A stretch of 64,000 bases of DNA from contig JAPPNF010000087.1 of NCBI GenBank assembly GCA_028818755.1, positions 33,798-97,797 on the forward strand. Reading direction: 5' to 3'. The stretch comes from Deltaproteobacteria bacterium (GTDB lineage: Bacteria; Desulfobacterota; Binatia; UBA9968; JAJDTQ01). This document shows, piece after piece, positions 30,949 through 38,944 of the stretch (positions within the stretch are counted from its first letter, which is position 1; every line of letters starts with the position of its first letter). The position numbers and the translations under genes were made by a program. The notes under the pieces are model-generated. The model had not been told where the DNA came from. It did not search any database and saw only the letters and a list, made by a program, of their open reading frames with translations.

Positions 30949-33438
30949 ATGCGCAAACTCCTCATCGCGTTGTTGGTCCTTATTATAGTTGCCGCCGCAT
31001 TGCTAGGATGGGCTCTCTACAACATCGACTCCGTCGTCGCTTCCTACAAGGATCACATCATCGCGGCGGTCGAGCGGCACAGCGGCCGGAAGGTTGCCTT
31101 CGACAGCATCAGCGTCAAGCTTCGGGGCGGCATCGGCGTCCGCATCCGTGAATTCTCTATGGCTGAAGACCCGGACTTTGGCGCCGGGCATTTTCTTCAA
31201 GCCGCGGACATCCGCGTCAATCTCGCGATCCGCCCTTTGCAGCGGCAGATTTCCGCAACGCGAGTGGTGCTACGACAACCGGTGGTCCGGGTCATCCGCG
31301 ATGCGCGCGGAATCTATAACTTTTCCAGGCTGCAGGCACAGGCGACCACGGCGTCACGGTCTCCGTGGCTACCGAGTGCCGTGGCGTCTGCCTTCGCCGC
31401 TCCCGAATCGCGGGAGGTGACGCCGTCGCCTACGTTCGCAGTGTTCGCCGGGTTGAGGGTGGACCTGGCGGTGGCCCGCGTGGAGGTCTCGGGCGGCACA
31501 CTGGACTATCGGGACGACAAGCAACACCATCGCGCGAAGCTCCGGAAACTGGATTTGAACCTGGACGACCTGAGGATGGACCGCCCTTTCAGGGCCAGTC
31601 TTGCCGCGGCCATCCTGTCGGACAAACAGAACCTCCGCTTCAACGGCGCCATTGGTCCGGTCGGAAAGACGCCCGGGATCGATGGCGTTCCCGTCGTCGG
31701 ATCCGTCGACATCACGACCCTGTCATGGAACGCCTTGCGAAGGACCTTTCCGCGGATGGACAAGGCCTGGCCGAAGGCGCTGGGGTTGACGGGAAATCTC
31801 AAGAGCGAGGGGCTCTCGATCAAGGGGAACCTGAAGGAACTCGCGGCGGAAGGGACGCTCGACCTTACCGACAGTGGCGTCCGGTACGCCGACCTGCTGA
31901 ACAAACCGCGAGGCAAGGCGCTCCGGATCGATGCGGACATCCGCGCGACGCCCGGCGGCATCACCGCGAGACGGCTGGACGCGACCCTCGACACCCTCAG
32001 CGTCAGAGGGCGCGGAGACCTGGACTACGGCGACCCCGCGGTTCTGGATCTCAGCCTGCGCACGACGAACGCGGAGATGGCCGGCCTGCATCGCTGGTTT
32101 CCGCCGCTGTCGGTTTACCGGCTGTCCGGCCGTGCCTCGGTGAAGGCGGAGGTCGCGGGAAAGTTGGACGGTAGAGCCGTGCCGCGAATTCGTGGCACGG
32201 TGGCGTTCCGCCAGGCATCCGTCAAGCTGCCGGTCTGGGAGCGCCCCCTGGAGCAATTGTCGGCGGCTGTGGAGTTCTCCAACCAGGGAGCCACGTTCAG
32301 GCAACTGTCCGTCCGCATCGGCGAGACCCACCTCGCCGGCAGGGTGACCCTGGAAACCTTCTCGCCGCTCACGTTGACCTACCGGCTCGTCTCGCCATCG
32401 CTCCGGCTGGCCGACCTGGAGCTCCAACCCGACGGCACCGTTCTGGACGACGCCCGCGGCTCCGGACATCTCTCGCGGCGCGGGGGTCTGTCCTGGGAAG
32501 GCACCCTCACTTCCGGCAAGGGACGGCTTTTCGGCCTGGATGTCGCCGACTTGAGCACCGGTTTCAAGCTCAGTGGATCGTCGCTGGCGTTGCGAAGCCT
32601 CCGCTTCAATACCCTCGGCGGCTCGGTGGACTCCAACGGCCGGATGGACCTCGGAGGCTCGGCTCGGCGCTTCGAGGCGGCCGGGCGGCTGAGGGACATC
32701 GACATCGGGCGCTACCTCGCCGGCATCGCCGGCTTCCCCAACGTGGAGGGCAGCCTCGACGCCGACCTGAGCGTGACGGGACAAGGCGCGACCTGGGCTG
32801 CCATCAAGCCGACCCTCAAGGGGACGGGAAAGGCAGCCGTGGTCCACGGCCGGGTGCTGGACTTCAACCTTGGCGAACGGGCGTTGCAGGGAATCACCGG
32901 CGTCAAGGGGCTGACGTCGTTGTTCAACCGTAACATCAAAGACAAGTACCCGCACATCTTCAAGGAGAGAACCACGGCGTTCGAACGTATCTACACGGAA
33001 GTCCGGGCGGTGGGCGGCAGGATCGTCGTCGAGGGCATCGCTCTGCGGGCCAGAGACTACGAGATCGCCGGCAAGGGTTGGGTGGGGCTCGACGGAGACA
33101 CCAATCTCGACGGCATGCTCACCGTGTCGGAGCGCCTCTCCTCCGACCTGCTGCCGGGCTCGCGCTTGACGCCCATCACCAACGGCAAGGGACAGATCGA
33201 GGTGCCTTTCACGCTTCGGGGAGCCATACCTGCCCTGACGGTGCGGCCACGGCTCAAGCTCATCCAGACGCTTCTGGAAAAGAGCGTGGGGCGGGGCGTG
33301 CAAGGCTTGCTGGACCTCATCCCGGGCACGGGCTCGACGGGCGACGAAGAGACCGGAGAGAAACCTGCCGAGACCGCCAGCGACCCGATCGGGGAGCTTA
33401 TCAAGCGGGCCCTGAAGCTGTTCGGTGGCGAGCGATGA
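30949..33438 (+). CDS. AsmA family protein
   Basis: An 829-residue protein with one N-terminal transmembrane helix (MRKLLIALLVLIIVAAALLGW) and a long beta-rich periplasmic body of the AsmA/YhdP type (C-terminal ATWAAIKPTLKGTGKAAVVHGRVLDFNLG region). AsmA-like proteins bridge the inner and outer membrane and help phospholipid transport and outer-membrane homeostasis. Its TGA overlaps the ATG of recD2 (ATGA), so the two are translationally coupled, an unusual functional pairing. Confidence 0.85.
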   Translation: MRKLLIALLVLIIVAAALLGWALYNIDSVVASYKDHIIAAVERHSGRKVAFDSISVKLRGGIGVRIREFSMAEDPDFGAGHFLQAADIRVNLAIRPLQRQISATRVVLRQPVVRVIRDARGIYNFSRLQAQATTASRSPWLPSAVASAFAAPESREVTPSPTFAVFAGLRVDLAVARVEVSGGTLDYRDDKQHHRAKLRKLDLNLDDLRMDRPFRASLAAAILSDKQNLRFNGAIGPVGKTPGIDGVPVVGSVDITTLSWNALRRTFPRMDKAWPKALGLTGNLKSEGLSIKGNLKELAAEGTLDLTDSGVRYADLLNKPRGKALRIDADIRATPGGITARRLDATLDTLSVRGRGDLDYGDPAVLDLSLRTTNAEMAGLHRWFPPLSVYRLSGRASVKAEVAGKLDGRAVPRIRGTVAFRQASVKLPVWERPLEQLSAAVEFSNQGATFRQLSVRIGETHLAGRVTLETFSPLTLTYRLVSPSLRLADLELQPDGTVLDDARGSGHLSRRGGLSWEGTLTSGKGRLFGLDVADLSTGFKLSGSSLALRSLRFNTLGGSVDSNGRMDLGGSARRFEAAGRLRDIDIGRYLAGIAGFPNVEGSLDADLSVTGQGATWAAIKPTLKGTGKAAVVHGRVLDFNLGERALQGITGVKGLTSLFNRNIKDKYPHIFKERTTAFERIYTEVRAVGGRIVVEGIALRARDYEIAGKGWVGLDGDTNLDGMLTVSERLSSDLLPGSRLTPITNGKGQIEVPFTLRGAIPALTVRPRLKLIQTLLEKSVGRGVQGLLDLIPGTGSTGDEETGEKPAETASDPIGELIKRALKLFGGER

Positions 33439-35612
33439 ATCAGCCGGCGCTCATTGGAGAGCCCCTGCAAGGCCTGGTGGAACGAGTCACCTTCCACAGC
33501 CCTGACACGGGGTTCTGTGTCCTCCAGGTAAAGATGCGCGGTCGCCGGGAGTTGGCGACGGTGGTGGGCAATGCCGCCGCGGTCAATCCCGGCGAACAAC
33601 TGGAGTGCCGGGGCGCGTGGGTGAACGACGCCACCTATGGCCTTCAGTTTCGGGCCGACACGTTGCGGGTGATCCCGCCGACGACACTCGAAGGAGTGGA
33701 GAAGTACCTGGGCTCCGGGCTCATCAAGGGCATCGGTCCGCATTTCGCGCATCAACTGGTCAAGGCCTTCGGAACCGAGGTGTTCGAGGTCATCGAACGA
33801 AAGCCGGAACGCCTGCTCGCACTGGACGGCATCGGCACGAAGCGGCAGGCGCGCGTCACCGAGGCTTGGCGTGAGCAGAAGGCGGTCCGCGAGATCATGG
33901 TGTTCCTCCACTCCCACGGCATCGGCAGCGCCAGGGCGGCGCGCATCCACCGGGTGTACGGCGACGAGGCTATCGAGCGGATACGGGAAAATCCCTACCG
34001 CCTGGCCCTGGACATCAGCGGCATCGGCTTTATCACCGCCGATGGCATCGCACGCAAGCTCGGCATTCCCTCCGATTCGCTGATCCGGATACGGGCGGCG
34101 CTCCACCACGTGCTCTGGGAGCGTTCCGGCGAAGGGCATTGCGCGCTGGAACGGCTCGACCTCGTGGAACGGACGGTGGAACTGCTCGATGTTTCCCCGG
34201 AGGCCGTGGAGCAGGCCATCGGCCTCGAGGTGGCCGCCGAGAACCTGATGAGCGAGTCGTTGCGCGGAGAACCGGCGCTTTTCCTGACGCCGCTGTTCCG
34301 GGCCGAGGCCGGCGTCGCTGGCCACCTCCGGCGCCTGCTCAACGGGCCGCCGCCCTGGGGCTCCATCGATGGAGACAGGGTCATCCCGTGGGTGGAATCC
34401 CTGACCGGGCTCAGTCTTTCCGGATCGCAGCGCGAGGCCGTCAATATCGTGCTCAACGGCAAGATCACCGTGCTGACCGGAGGACCCGGGGTCGGAAAGA
34501 CCACCATCGTCAACAGCATTCTGAGGTTGGTGGAGGCGCGCAACGCCCGGGTGCTGCTGTGCGCTCCCACCGGACGCGCCGCCAAGCGCCTTTCGGAGTC
34601 CGCCCAGGCCGAGGCCAGGACCATTCACCGGCTGCTTGAGTTCGATCCTAGGCACGGGGGCTTCCGCAAGGACGAAACCGATCCCCTGGAGACGGACCTG
34701 CTGGTGGTCGACGAGGTGTCCATGGTGGACGTCCTGCTGATGAACCAGTTGCTCAGGGCCGTGCCTTCCCACGCCGCCGTGCTGCTGGTGGGGGACGTGG
34801 ACCAACTCCCCTCGGTGGGGCCGGGAGCGGTGCTGCAGGACGTCATCGAGTCCGGGCAGGTGCCGACGGTGCGGCTCACGGAGATCTTCCGGCAGGCGGC
34901 TTCCTCCAGCATCGTGGTGAACGCCCACCGCATCAATGCCGGCGAACCCATCGAGAACCAGGACGGCGACGGACTGCGGGACTTCTACTTCATCCCGGCG
35001 CAGTCTCCCGAGGAGATCCACGACAAGCTCTTCCAGGTGGTGACCGAGCGCATCCCCAGGCGCTTCGACATGAACCCCATCCGCGACATCCAGGTGCTGA
35101 CCCCCATGAACCGGGGCAGCCTGGGCACGCATTCCCTCAACGTGGAGTTGCAGAAACGCCTCAACGCCGGCGCGGAGCCGCAGGTCGGCCGTTTCGGCTG
35201 GAGCTATGCGCCGCGGGACAAGATCATCCAGACGGTCAACGACTACGACAAGGACGTCTTCAACGGCGATATCGGGCAGGTGTCCCGGGTCGACCTGGAC
35301 GAAGGGCAGCTCCACGTCGCCTTCGATGACCGCACCGTGCTCTACGAATTCAGCGAGCTTGACGAGATCTCCCTCGCCTACGCCACCTCCGTGCACAAGA
35401 GCCAGGGTTCCGAATATGCGGCGGTGGTCATTCCCCTGGCCATGCAGCACTACCTGCTGCTTCAGCGCAACCTGCTCTACACCGCGGTGACCCGCGGCAA
35501 GAAGCTGGTGGTCATCATAGGACAACCCAGGGCGCTGGCCATGGCGGTCAACAACGTCCGCTCCACCCGCCGGCTGACCAACCTCGCCGCGCGGCTTGCC
35601 CGGGAGATATAG
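33435..35612 (+). CDS. recD2: RecD2-type ATP-dependent DNA helicase
   Basis: A 725-residue SF1B helicase of the RecD2 group, found without RecBC partners. An N-terminal OB-like domain (about 1-75) is followed by helix-hairpin-helix repeats (GLIKGIGPHFAHQLV, LDGIGTKRQARV, DISGIGFITADGIA), then Walker A GGPGVGKTT (about 349-357), LLVVDEVSMVD (about 425) and VGDVDQLPSVGPG. Late motifs SLAYATSVHKSQGSEY and LLYTAVTRGKK complete it. It unwinds 5' to 3' in replication-linked repair. It is coupled to the AsmA gene by an ATGA overlap. Confidence 0.93.
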   Translation: MNQPALIGEPLQGLVERVTFHSPDTGFCVLQVKMRGRRELATVVGNAAAVNPGEQLECRGAWVNDATYGLQFRADTLRVIPPTTLEGVEKYLGSGLIKGIGPHFAHQLVKAFGTEVFEVIERKPERLLALDGIGTKRQARVTEAWREQKAVREIMVFLHSHGIGSARAARIHRVYGDEAIERIRENPYRLALDISGIGFITADGIARKLGIPSDSLIRIRAALHHVLWERSGEGHCALERLDLVERTVELLDVSPEAVEQAIGLEVAAENLMSESLRGEPALFLTPLFRAEAGVAGHLRRLLNGPPPWGSIDGDRVIPWVESLTGLSLSGSQREAVNIVLNGKITVLTGGPGVGKTTIVNSILRLVEARNARVLLCAPTGRAAKRLSESAQAEARTIHRLLEFDPRHGGFRKDETDPLETDLLVVDEVSMVDVLLMNQLLRAVPSHAAVLLVGDVDQLPSVGPGAVLQDVIESGQVPTVRLTEIFRQAASSSIVVNAHRINAGEPIENQDGDGLRDFYFIPAQSPEEIHDKLFQVVTERIPRRFDMNPIRDIQVLTPMNRGSLGTHSLNVELQKRLNAGAEPQVGRFGWSYAPRDKIIQTVNDYDKDVFNGDIGQVSRVDLDEGQLHVAFDDRTVLYEFSELDEISLAYATSVHKSQGSEYAAVVIPLAMQHYLLLQRNLLYTAVTRGKKLVVIIGQPRALAMAVNNVRSTRRLTNLAARLAREI

Positions 35613-35682
35613 CATCGCGTTCCGAGCCGCGAGTTGTCCCGCGCGCACGTTGTGTTCTGGGCCGCGCGGAGATAAGGATGTA

Positions 35683-35703
35683 GGGCGGGTTTCAAACCCG
35701 CCC
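35683..35703. repeat. REP-like palindrome, GGGCGGGTTT/AAACCCGCCC type
   Basis: A perfect 10-base-arm palindrome around a single C, preceded by TA, in the gap between recD2 and the amidohydrolase. Same family as 8086-8106. Confidence 0.6.
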
Positions 35704-35746
35704 GGGCATCGGTTCACCGCGGGGTTTCGATCGAGGTAAACGAACC

Positions 35747-37195
35747 ATGAAGACACTCATTCAAGGCGGCTGGGTGGTCGGCTACGACGGCCAGGGCCAC
35801 GACCTGCTGCCCGAGGGCGTGGTCGTCTACGAGGATGACCGCATCGTCCACGTGGGCTACGGCTACGACGGGCCGGTGGACCGGACCATCGACGCCGGCG
35901 GCCGGCTCATCGGTCCGGGCCTTATCAACTGCCACGTCCACGCGGGCACCAACGCCCGCCACGTCATGCTGAACGACGCCAGCAAGGCGGATTACCTGGG
36001 CATGAACTTCCTTTCCTACGGCGCCATGCGGCGCGGCGCCAAGGGCATGGGTCCGCCGCCGCGGGCGGACGTGGAGGGCAAGTTCGGGGTGTGGGCGGCG
36101 GTGCGCGGCGGCGCCACCACCATCCTGGACGTAGGCACCCGCGGCACCATGATCGACGGTTTCACCGAGATGATCGGCGAGCTCGGCGCGCGCGCCTACC
36201 TGGGAGCCGGCTACCGGAGCGCCGCCTACGTGCTCGACGACCAAGGGCGCATCCAGTGGGACTGGGACGAGGAAGCCGGCGAGCAGGGGCTCGTCCGCGC
36301 GACCGAGTACGCGAAGAAGCATGACGGCGCGTTCAACGGTCGCATCCGCGCCATGCTCTACCCTGGCCAACTCGACACCTGCACTCCCGAGCTCCTCAAG
36401 GCTACGAAACGGACCGCCGGCGAGCTCGGCATCGGCATCCAGCTCCATACCGCCATGAACATCGTCGAGTTCCAGTCGACGCTGCGGCAGCGGGGGGTGA
36501 CGCCGATCCAGTACCTCCACGACCTGGGATTTCTGGGCGAGGAAGTCATCCTCGGACACTGCGTGTTCCACGGCCGCCATTCCTGGTGCCACTACCCCTA
36601 CGGCGACGACCTGTCCATGCTGGCGGACAGCGGCGCGTCGGTGGCGCACGCTCCCTACAAGTACGCCAAGATGGGCATCGCGCTGGAATCCTTCGACGAG
36701 TACCGCCGGCGCGGCATCAACGTCGTCCTGGGCACGGACACCTTTCCCCAGGACATGGTGCACGAAATGCGCCTGGCCGGACTCGCCTGCCGCATCGTGG
36801 AAGGGAGCTTCCGCGCCGGTAAACCCTACGACGTCTACAACGCCGCCACCCTGGACGCCGCCAGGGCCCTGGGGCGCGACGACCTGGGCCGGCTGGCGCC
36901 CGGCGCCAAGGCGGACATGATCGTCGTCGACCTGCGCAAGACCCACTTCGGCGCCGTCCGCGACCCCATCAAGTCCTTTGTGGAAGGCGGCAGCGGCAGC
37001 GACATCGAGAGTATCATCGTCGACGGCGAGGCGTTGCTGGAAGGGGGCCGGCCCACCCGCTTCGACGAGGCCGAGCTGTTGGAGCGGATTCAGGAAGGGG
37101 CTCAGCCACTATGGGACTCGGTCCCGGGATGGCGTGCCCTTGGCGAGACCATCGACGACGTGGCGCCCATGAGCTATCCGGTGCGGGAGCGTTAG
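35747..37195 (+). CDS. Metal-dependent amidohydrolase (chlorohydrolase/deaminase family)
   Basis: A 482-residue amidohydrolase of the Atz/Trz-like type. The metal motif NCHVHAGTNARH gives HxH, the mid-barrel histidines are in QLHTAMNIV and ILGHCVFHGRHS, and the late Asp is in VLGTDTFPQDM. The C-terminal LGRLAPGAKADMIVVDL is the standard composite-sandwich end. Family members deaminate or hydrolyse C-N bonds of heterocycles or guanidino compounds; substrate unknown. It starts about 45 bases after a REP-like palindrome. Confidence 0.88.
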   Translation: MKTLIQGGWVVGYDGQGHDLLPEGVVVYEDDRIVHVGYGYDGPVDRTIDAGGRLIGPGLINCHVHAGTNARHVMLNDASKADYLGMNFLSYGAMRRGAKGMGPPPRADVEGKFGVWAAVRGGATTILDVGTRGTMIDGFTEMIGELGARAYLGAGYRSAAYVLDDQGRIQWDWDEEAGEQGLVRATEYAKKHDGAFNGRIRAMLYPGQLDTCTPELLKATKRTAGELGIGIQLHTAMNIVEFQSTLRQRGVTPIQYLHDLGFLGEEVILGHCVFHGRHSWCHYPYGDDLSMLADSGASVAHAPYKYAKMGIALESFDEYRRRGINVVLGTDTFPQDMVHEMRLAGLACRIVEGSFRAGKPYDVYNAATLDAARALGRDDLGRLAPGAKADMIVVDLRKTHFGAVRDPIKSFVEGGSGSDIESIIVDGEALLEGGRPTRFDEAELLERIQEGAQPLWDSVPGWRALGETIDDVAPMSYPVRER

Positions 37196-37231
37196 CAACG
37201 CAGCCGGCGGTGCCGACCGCGGAGTATCATG

Positions 37232-37253
37232 GCTATTGACCGGACAGGACACT
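37232..37253. repeat. Degenerate MITE terminal repeat
   Basis: Eighteen of 22 bases match the inner-to-outer part of the type A MITE arm (GCTATTG, then GACAGGACACT) at the same spacing. It lies just upstream of the alpha/beta hydrolase start and lacks a second end. Confidence 0.45.
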
Positions 37254-37257
37254 GACG

Positions 37258-38061
37258 ATGCCTTTTGTCGAGAGAGACGGCGTCAGGCTCTACTACGAAA
37301 GCCATGGCAGCGGCCGTCCCCTGCTGTTTCTGAGCGAGACCGCGTGCCACTGCGACGTCTGGAAGCTCCACCAGGTGCCGGCGTTCTCACGCGACCATCA
37401 GGTGATCTTGTGCGACTACCGCGGCACCGGACGGTCGGACTGGCCCTCGGAGCCATACAGCGTCAAGGACTTCGCCGACGACGCCGCGGCAGTGCTGGCC
37501 CGCCTGGATGCCCGAGACGCCGTGGTCTGCGGCCATTCCATGGGGGGGTCGGTGGCCCAGGTCATGGCCCTGGACCACTCGGACCGGGTCTCCGCCCTCA
37601 TCTGCGCGTCGGGGCGCGGCTTTTACCCCTCCACCAAGGGCATCCCGTTGCGCATCGCCAAGGAAATGGTGGAGTGGGGCTACGAACGCTACGTGCGCGA
37701 CCACGGCGTAACCGTGGGGTTCACCGAAGAGTTCATCAAACGCTATCCGCAGCGGGTGGAAGGATACCTGGCGGTGCGCATGGCGCATCTCAATCCCGTC
37801 GAGCAGTACTTCCGCCACGTCATCGCGCGCCAGCAGCACGACCTGAAGGAGCGCCTCAAGGACATCGCCGTTCCCACGCTGATCCTGGTGGGGGCGGAGG
37901 AGCACCACGTGACCAGCGACACCTCGCTGCGGCAGGCGGCGGACGTGCTGGCGGCGGAGATCCCGGGAGCCGTCTTCGTGGAGCTCAAGGGAGAAAAGCA
38001 CAGTTACTTCTTCGTCAATCCCGACGCGGCCCACGCCGCCATACGGAGGTTTCTGGCATGA
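37258..38061 (+). CDS. Alpha/beta hydrolase
   Basis: A 267-residue alpha/beta hydrolase with YRGTGRSDWP after the third strand, nucleophile elbow GHSMGGS (Ser in VVCGHSMGG), acid in LILVGAEEHHVTSD and catalytic His in GEKHSYFFVNP. It could act as an esterase, lactonase or C-C hydrolase; no substrate can be assigned. Its TGA overlaps the ATG of the DoxX gene, indicating coupling. Confidence 0.9.
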   Translation: MPFVERDGVRLYYESHGSGRPLLFLSETACHCDVWKLHQVPAFSRDHQVILCDYRGTGRSDWPSEPYSVKDFADDAAAVLARLDARDAVVCGHSMGGSVAQVMALDHSDRVSALICASGRGFYPSTKGIPLRIAKEMVEWGYERYVRDHGVTVGFTEEFIKRYPQRVEGYLAVRMAHLNPVEQYFRHVIARQQHDLKERLKDIAVPTLILVGAEEHHVTSDTSLRQAADVLAAEIPGAVFVELKGEKHSYFFVNPDAAHAAIRRFLA

Positions 38062-38489
38062 ACGCGATCTTTCAAACGGAACCGAATCTGGCCTTTATCG
38101 TCCTGCGGCTCGGACTGGCCGTGACCTTCTTCGCCCATGGCACCCAGCACCTCTTCGGCTGGATGGGAGGTAGAGGCCTCATGGGCCAGGTGACCAACTG
38201 GAAAGAGCGATACCGGATTCCCATCTGGATCGGCATCGTCGGCGTCTTCACGGAGATCCTCAGCGTGCCGGCCATGGTCCTGGGTTTTCTCGTCCGTCCG
38301 CTGGCCCTGGGGCTGATGATCTTCCTGGCGGTGGCCATCTGGGCCAGCCACTGGGAGCACGGATTCTTCCTGTCCGGCGGCGGCCGCAAGGGCATGGGCA
38401 TCGAGTACTGCCTCGCCCTCTTCCTGATGGCGTTGACGATACTCGTGGGCGGGGCGGGGGCGCTTTCCATCGACCAGATGCTCGGCTAG
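38058..38489 (+). CDS. DoxX family membrane protein
   Basis: A 143-residue protein with four hydrophobic helices and the DoxX signatures FFAHGTQHLFGW and HWEHGFFLSGGGRKGMGIEYCLA. DoxX-like proteins are quinone- or thiosulfate-linked membrane subunits or detoxification partners; the role here is unknown. It is coupled to the preceding alpha/beta hydrolase by an ATGA overlap. Confidence 0.88.
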   Translation: MNAIFQTEPNLAFIVLRLGLAVTFFAHGTQHLFGWMGGRGLMGQVTNWKERYRIPIWIGIVGVFTEILSVPAMVLGFLVRPLALGLMIFLAVAIWASHWEHGFFLSGGGRKGMGIEYCLALFLMALTILVGGAGALSIDQMLG

Positions 38490-38521
38490 CCACACCGTGC
38501 CGCGAGCCAGCGGCCCCCTGT

Positions 38522-38628
38522 CCCCCTCTCCCTTTGGGAGAGGGCTGGGGTGAGGGTAACCGGAAGAAGTAGAATGTCCGGGCAGCCCTCACCCGGCCTT
38601 CGGCCACCCTCTCCCAGGGGGAGAGGGT
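38522..38628. repeat. Dispersed repeat pair, CCCTCTCCC...GGGAGAGGG type
   Basis: CCCCTCTCCCTTTGGGAGAG with GGGTGAGGG, then the inverted CCCTCACCC with CCCTCTCCC and GGGAGAGGG about 60 bases later. This is a well-known intergenic repeat type; it lies between convergent genes and can form strong hairpins that may end transcription both ways. Confidence 0.65.
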
Positions 38629-38641
38629 TTGGAACGCCAAC

Positions 38642-38938
38642 CTACGAGGAACGCTTCCGTGGCGTGGCGGTCGACGCGCGCGGCGCTCGGCGGGCGCCCC
38701 CGGGCCGGGAAGGCTGCTTCGATGCGGCCCGTTTCCTTGCCCGTGGCTTGACTCCGCGCCGCCGCCGGCCGGGCAAGACAGCCGTGCTGACGGCCATGTA
38801 GATGACCCACGCCGCCACCGCCGCGATCCACACCGGAAGGCTTGCCTGGATAATCAGCTCCCGGTCACGGTAGAACAGGAAACACAGCAGGGTCCAGAAG
38901 AGGCTGAGCCAGATGAGCGCAATCGCCGAACGCACCAC
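38642..38938 (-). CDS. Small two-helix membrane protein with basic tail
   Basis: Ninety-eight residues: two hydrophobic segments (about 5-22 and 31-54) and a C-terminal tail very rich in Arg, Lys and Ala. No family recognised. It starts six bases after the stop of the molybdenum hydroxylase gene on the same strand, so it is probably its operon partner. The tail lies in very GC-rich sequence, so the gene could be shorter than annotated. Confidence 0.55.
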   Translation of the reverse strand: MVRSAIALIWLSLFWTLLCFLFYRDRELIIQASLPVWIAAVAAWVIYMAVSTAVLPGRRRRGVKPRARKRAASKQPSRPGGARRAPRASTATPRKRSS

Positions 38939-38944
38939 CCGCCC

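Noticed and set aside
33057..35756. Minus-strand frame of about 899 codons
   Set aside because: Antisense to the AsmA and recD2 genes; no motifs, Gly/His/Val shadow composition.
38522..38628. CRISPR-like repeat
   Set aside because: Only one inverted pair with no regular spacers; fits a common intergenic palindromic repeat.
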